DNA from: an uncultured Bacilli bacterium
GTDB taxonomy: Bacteria; Bacillota_I; Bacilli_A; RF39; UBA660
Assembly: GCA_934102055.1 (NCBI GenBank)
Contig: CAKOSE010000002.1
Location: forward strand, 41,933 to 105,932
Direction: 5' to 3'
Length of the DNA: 64,000 nucleotides
Positions 61,597-64,000 of the stretch are shown here, piece after piece (position 1 is the stretch's first letter; each line of letters begins with the position of its first letter). The position numbers and the translations under genes are program-made. The notes beneath the pieces are model-generated. The model had not been told where the DNA came from, ran no database searches, and worked only from the letters and a program-made list of their open reading frames with translations.

Positions 61597-62037
61597 ATGA
61601 AAATAGCACTAGCATCAGATCACAGAGGTTATAATCTAAAACAAGAACTAATAAAACACTTAAAAAACAATTACGAAGTAATAGATCTAGGAACAAATAA
61701 CGAAGAATCAACAGACTTTCCAAAATACGGAATCCTTCTAGGAAAACAAGTCGCATCAAAAAAAGCAGATTTAGGTATAGCAATATGTGGAACAGGAATA
61801 GGAATATCAATCGCAGCAAATAAAGTAAAAGGAATAATGTGTGCAAAAATAAATAACGAAGAAGAAGCACAACTAGCAAAAGAACATAACAACGCCAATG
61901 TAATAGCACTATCAGGAAAACTAGACCCAAACAAAGCAATAAATATGGTAGAAACATTCCTAAAATCAAAACCAAACAAAGAAGAAAAATATCAAAGAAG
62001 AATAAATCAAATACTAAACTACGAAAATGACAATTAA
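61597..62037 (+). CDS. rpiB: Ribose-5-phosphate isomerase B
   Basis: 146 residues of the RpiB/LacAB family. Start KIALASDHRGYNLK, active-site ICGTGIGISIAANK. It interconverts ribose-5-phosphate and ribulose-5-phosphate. Overlaps the next gene by 11 nt. Confidence 0.96.
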   Translation: MKIALASDHRGYNLKQELIKHLKNNYEVIDLGTNNEESTDFPKYGILLGKQVASKKADLGIAICGTGIGISIAANKVKGIMCAKINNEEEAQLAKEHNNANVIALSGKLDPNKAINMVETFLKSKPNKEEKYQRRINQILNYENDN

Positions 62038-62224
62038 ATTCATGATATATGCACTAGTAACACCACTTGTAATACTAGCATTAAATTCATTAAACATAAA
62101 CCAAATATTCAAAAAAAACAAAGTACTAGAAGCAAGACTATTTTTCTTCTTTATAGCACTAGCACTAATCTATCTAGTGACAAATTTCATATATGATTGT
62201 GCTACAATATCAAAAATAATATAA
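62027..62224 (+). CDS. DUF1146 family membrane protein (YwzB-like)
   Basis: 65 residues with two membrane helices (about 5-22 and 36-56) and the family pattern SLNINQIFKKN between them. In B. subtilis the gene lies between the atp operon and murA; here it lies between rpiB and spoIIQ. Function unknown. Confidence 0.85.
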   Translation: MTIKFMIYALVTPLVILALNSLNINQIFKKNKVLEARLFFFFIALALIYLVTNFIYDCATISKII

Positions 62225-62236
62225 AAAATGTATAAA

Positions 62237-62277
62237 ACCTCATTATTTGTAAAAACTTATAATGAGGTGATTTTTTT
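62237..62277 (+). promoter_or_regulatory. Hairpin and T-run directly before spoIIQ
   Basis: ACCTCATTAT (62237-62246) pairs with ATAATGAGGT (62259-62268), hiding the GAGGTG ribosome binding site of spoIIQ, and seven T follow just before its ATG. It can act as a terminator for rpiB-DUF1146 and as a brake on spoIIQ translation. Confidence 0.7.
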
Positions 62278-62928
62278 ATGATAAAAAGAAGTTCAAAATA
62301 CTATCTCTTACAAGGAATAGTAATATCAACACTAGCACTAGTCTGTTTAATAAGTTATGCAGTAACAACATCTTTAAAAGTAATAGATTCAAAAAAACAA
62401 GAAAACCTAGAATACGTCTCATATGAAATCCTAACCGACAACATTATGCCCGTATCAAAAGAAGAAATAACAGAGACAAGCAAAAACATAAGCATCACAA
62501 GACCATATACATCAAAAAACATAGAAATAGGTAAAAACTATTACAACTATAAAGACGAAGAACAAAATCAAGAAGATTCAATAATTTATTACGAAAACAC
62601 ATATATTCAAAATACAGGAATAGACTATACAAGCAAAGAAATCTTCGATATAAACGCAGTACAAGATGGAAAAGTAATATCAGTAACAACAGATGATATA
62701 ACAGGAACAACCATAAAAATAGAACACGAAAATAACATAATAAGCGTTTATCAAAGTGTAAAAGACGTAAAAGTAAAAGAACAAGAACAAGTCAAAAAAG
62801 GCCAAATAATAGCAACAAGTGGAACCAATAATATAAGTAGTGATCTAGGAAATCACTTACACTTTGAACTATATAAAGATAATGCACTAGTAAACCCAGA
62901 AGATTACTTCCAAGAACAAGGAAATTAA
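62278..62928 (+). CDS. spoIIQ: SpoIIQ-like M23 domain protein, one zinc ligand missing
   Basis: 216 residues: a membrane helix (about 11-32), a linker, and a LytM/M23 domain (about 108-212). The usual first-motif His is Asn112 (YIQNTGIDY) while Asp116 and HLHFE (193-197) remain, so it is probably inactive. SpoIIQ of B. subtilis also lacks that ligand and works as the forespore half of the SpoIIQ-SpoIIIAH channel. The place before mbl and after murA supports the name. The alternative is a divergent wall hydrolase. Confidence 0.82.
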   Translation: MIKRSSKYYLLQGIVISTLALVCLISYAVTTSLKVIDSKKQENLEYVSYEILTDNIMPVSKEEITETSKNISITRPYTSKNIEIGKNYYNYKDEEQNQEDSIIYYENTYIQNTGIDYTSKEIFDINAVQDGKVISVTTDDITGTTIKIEHENNIISVYQSVKDVKVKEQEQVKKGQIIATSGTNNISSDLGNHLHFELYKDNALVNPEDYFQEQGN

Positions 62929-62929
62929 T

Positions 62930-63919
62930 ATGTTTAGTAAAGACATAGGAATAGATCTAGGAACAGTAAACGTACTAATATACGTAAAAGGCGAAGGAAT
63001 AGTCTTAAACGAACCAAGTGTAATAGTAATAGATGAAGATACAAAAAACATAGTAGCAGTAGGAGACGAAGCAAATAGTATGCTAGGAAAAACTCCAGGA
63101 AAGCTAAGAGCAATAAGACCAATGAAAGACGGAGTAATAGCAAATTTTGATATGGTAGAATCTCTTTTAGATAGTTTCCTAAAAAAAATAAAATTAGGTT
63201 CAAAACTCATAAAACCAAGAATATTAATATGTTGCCCCTCAAACATAACAGAAGTAGAAAAAAATGCTATAAAAGAAGTAGCAGAAAAAACAGGAGCAAA
63301 AAAAGTATTCGTTGAAGAAGAACCAAAAGTAGCAGCAGTAGGAGCAGGTCTAGACATAGGAAAACCAGAAGGCAACATGGTTGTAGATATAGGAGGAGGC
63401 ACAACAGATATAGCAGTCCTATCCCTAGGAAACATAGTAACAAGTGCTTCAATAAAAACCGCAGGAAACACATTTGATCAAAACATAATAGACTATATCA
63501 AAGAAAAATATAAACTACTAATCGGAGAAAAAACAGCAGAAAACATAAAAATAACAATAGGAACAGTCACAAAAGATAAATCAAAAGAAAAAATGAAAGT
63601 AAAAGGAAGAGATCTAGTCGGAGGCTTGCCCAAAACAATAACAGTAACAAGTGATGAAATAGAAGAAGCACTACAAGAAAGTATAAAAAAAATAATATCA
63701 ATGATTAAAGTAGTACTAGAACAAACTCCTCCAGAACTATCCGCAGATATAATAGAAAAAGGAGTAATTATAACCGGAGGAGGAGCCCTTCTGAAAGGCC
63801 TACCAGAATTACTTCACGAAGAATTAAAAGTTCCAGTATATAAAGCAGAAGACCCCTTATCGTGTGTAGCAGAAGGAACAGGAATAATGTTAGAAAAGTT
63901 ATATTATATAGATAAATAA
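62930..63919 (+). CDS. mbl: Rod-shape actin homologue MreB/Mbl
   Basis: 329 residues. Phosphate loop FSKDIGIDLGTVNVLIY, VDIGGGTTDIAVLSLG and adenosine motif ITGGGALLKGLPE. It directs lateral wall synthesis. No mreCD follows in the window, and its place after spoIIQ matches mbl of B. subtilis better than mreB. It is 1 nt after spoIIQ, so the two are co-transcribed. Confidence 0.95.
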   Translation: MFSKDIGIDLGTVNVLIYVKGEGIVLNEPSVIVIDEDTKNIVAVGDEANSMLGKTPGKLRAIRPMKDGVIANFDMVESLLDSFLKKIKLGSKLIKPRILICCPSNITEVEKNAIKEVAEKTGAKKVFVEEEPKVAAVGAGLDIGKPEGNMVVDIGGGTTDIAVLSLGNIVTSASIKTAGNTFDQNIIDYIKEKYKLLIGEKTAENIKITIGTVTKDKSKEKMKVKGRDLVGGLPKTITVTSDEIEEALQESIKKIISMIKVVLEQTPPELSADIIEKGVIITGGGALLKGLPELLHEELKVPVYKAEDPLSCVAEGTGIMLEKLYYIDK

Positions 63920-64000
63920 AATTAAGTTAGTTAAATAGTTAAATGCAATTTGTATTAAATAATGGATATTTAAAGGTATAATGCAATTTATATCTTTATT
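63920..64000. other. AT-rich tail after mbl
   Basis: No gene and no terminator seen. Two ATGCAATTT copies (63943 and 63981) are the only repeat. Confidence 0.4.

Noticed and set aside
1..64000. Alternative genetic code with TGA read as Trp
   Set aside because: TGA ends tadA, recF and walJ at conserved C-termini.
1..64000. CRISPR arrays, rRNA or tRNA genes
   Set aside because: No regularly spaced repeats of that type and no rRNA or cloverleaf signature noticed on either strand.

Overview
The window looks like the dnaA/oriC neighbourhood of an AT-rich (roughly a quarter G+C by eye) Firmicute of the Bacilli. The gene order is that of Bacillus subtilis around its origin and three other conserved loci: bofA-recR-yaaK-dnaX-tadA/SRP RNA, gyrA-gyrB-recF-dnaN-dnaA, rpmH-rnpA-yidC-jag-mnmE-mnmG-rsmG-noc-parA-parB, rpsF-ssb-rpsR, gdpP-rplI-dnaB, rpoE-prfA-prmC-spoIIR, murA...spoIIQ-mbl. 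TGA, TAA and TAG all end genes, so the code is the standard bacterial one. Four sporulation-linked genes (bofA, gerQ, spoIIR, spoIIQ) point to a spore former or a recent descendant of one. An uncultured gut Bacilli lineage with a reduced genome would fit, but I cannot fix the taxon.

Left of dnaA (1-13.3 kb) every gene is on the minus strand: a partial gene, bofA, recR, ebfC, dnaX, tadA, SRP RNA, gyrA, gyrB, recF, a comK homologue and dnaN. The 0.8 kb between dnaX and tadA, with its flanks, carries six perfect parS sites and three perfect Noc-binding palindromes (one inside dnaX). Their cognate proteins, Noc and ParB, are encoded at 30-32.8 kb. Two of the parS sites form the stems of what look like intrinsic terminators.

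Right of dnaA most genes are on the plus strand. The core runs are interrupted by accessory zones. At 15.7-19.6 kb lies a decayed insertion bounded by a second copy of the 3' end of jag, with remnants of two transposases, a SUKH-like immunity gene and broken genes. At 21-27 kb are two regulators, a large single-pass membrane protein, an unusual VirD4-like ATPase and an ABC exporter. At 36.5-40 kb are a prepilin/glycine-rich gene split by a stop, an ATP-grasp enzyme and a dead membrane gene. At 53.9-59.3 kb a PP2C phosphatase and a single-pass membrane protein share the same N-terminal module, lie either side of spoIIR, and are followed by a repeat-bearing cysteine-rich surface protein.

Working together, the genes cover chromosome replication and segregation (dnaA, dnaN, dnaX, dnaB, ssb, gyrase, ParAB, Noc), recombination and competence (recF, recR, comK), tRNA and ribosome modification, wall growth (PBP1, murA, two M23 proteins, MreB/Mbl) and forespore-mother cell signalling (SpoIIR, SpoIIQ, BofA, GerQ). 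The synonymous-site strand bias (plus strand rich in A and C) does not reverse at dnaA, which is unexpected if replication starts there.
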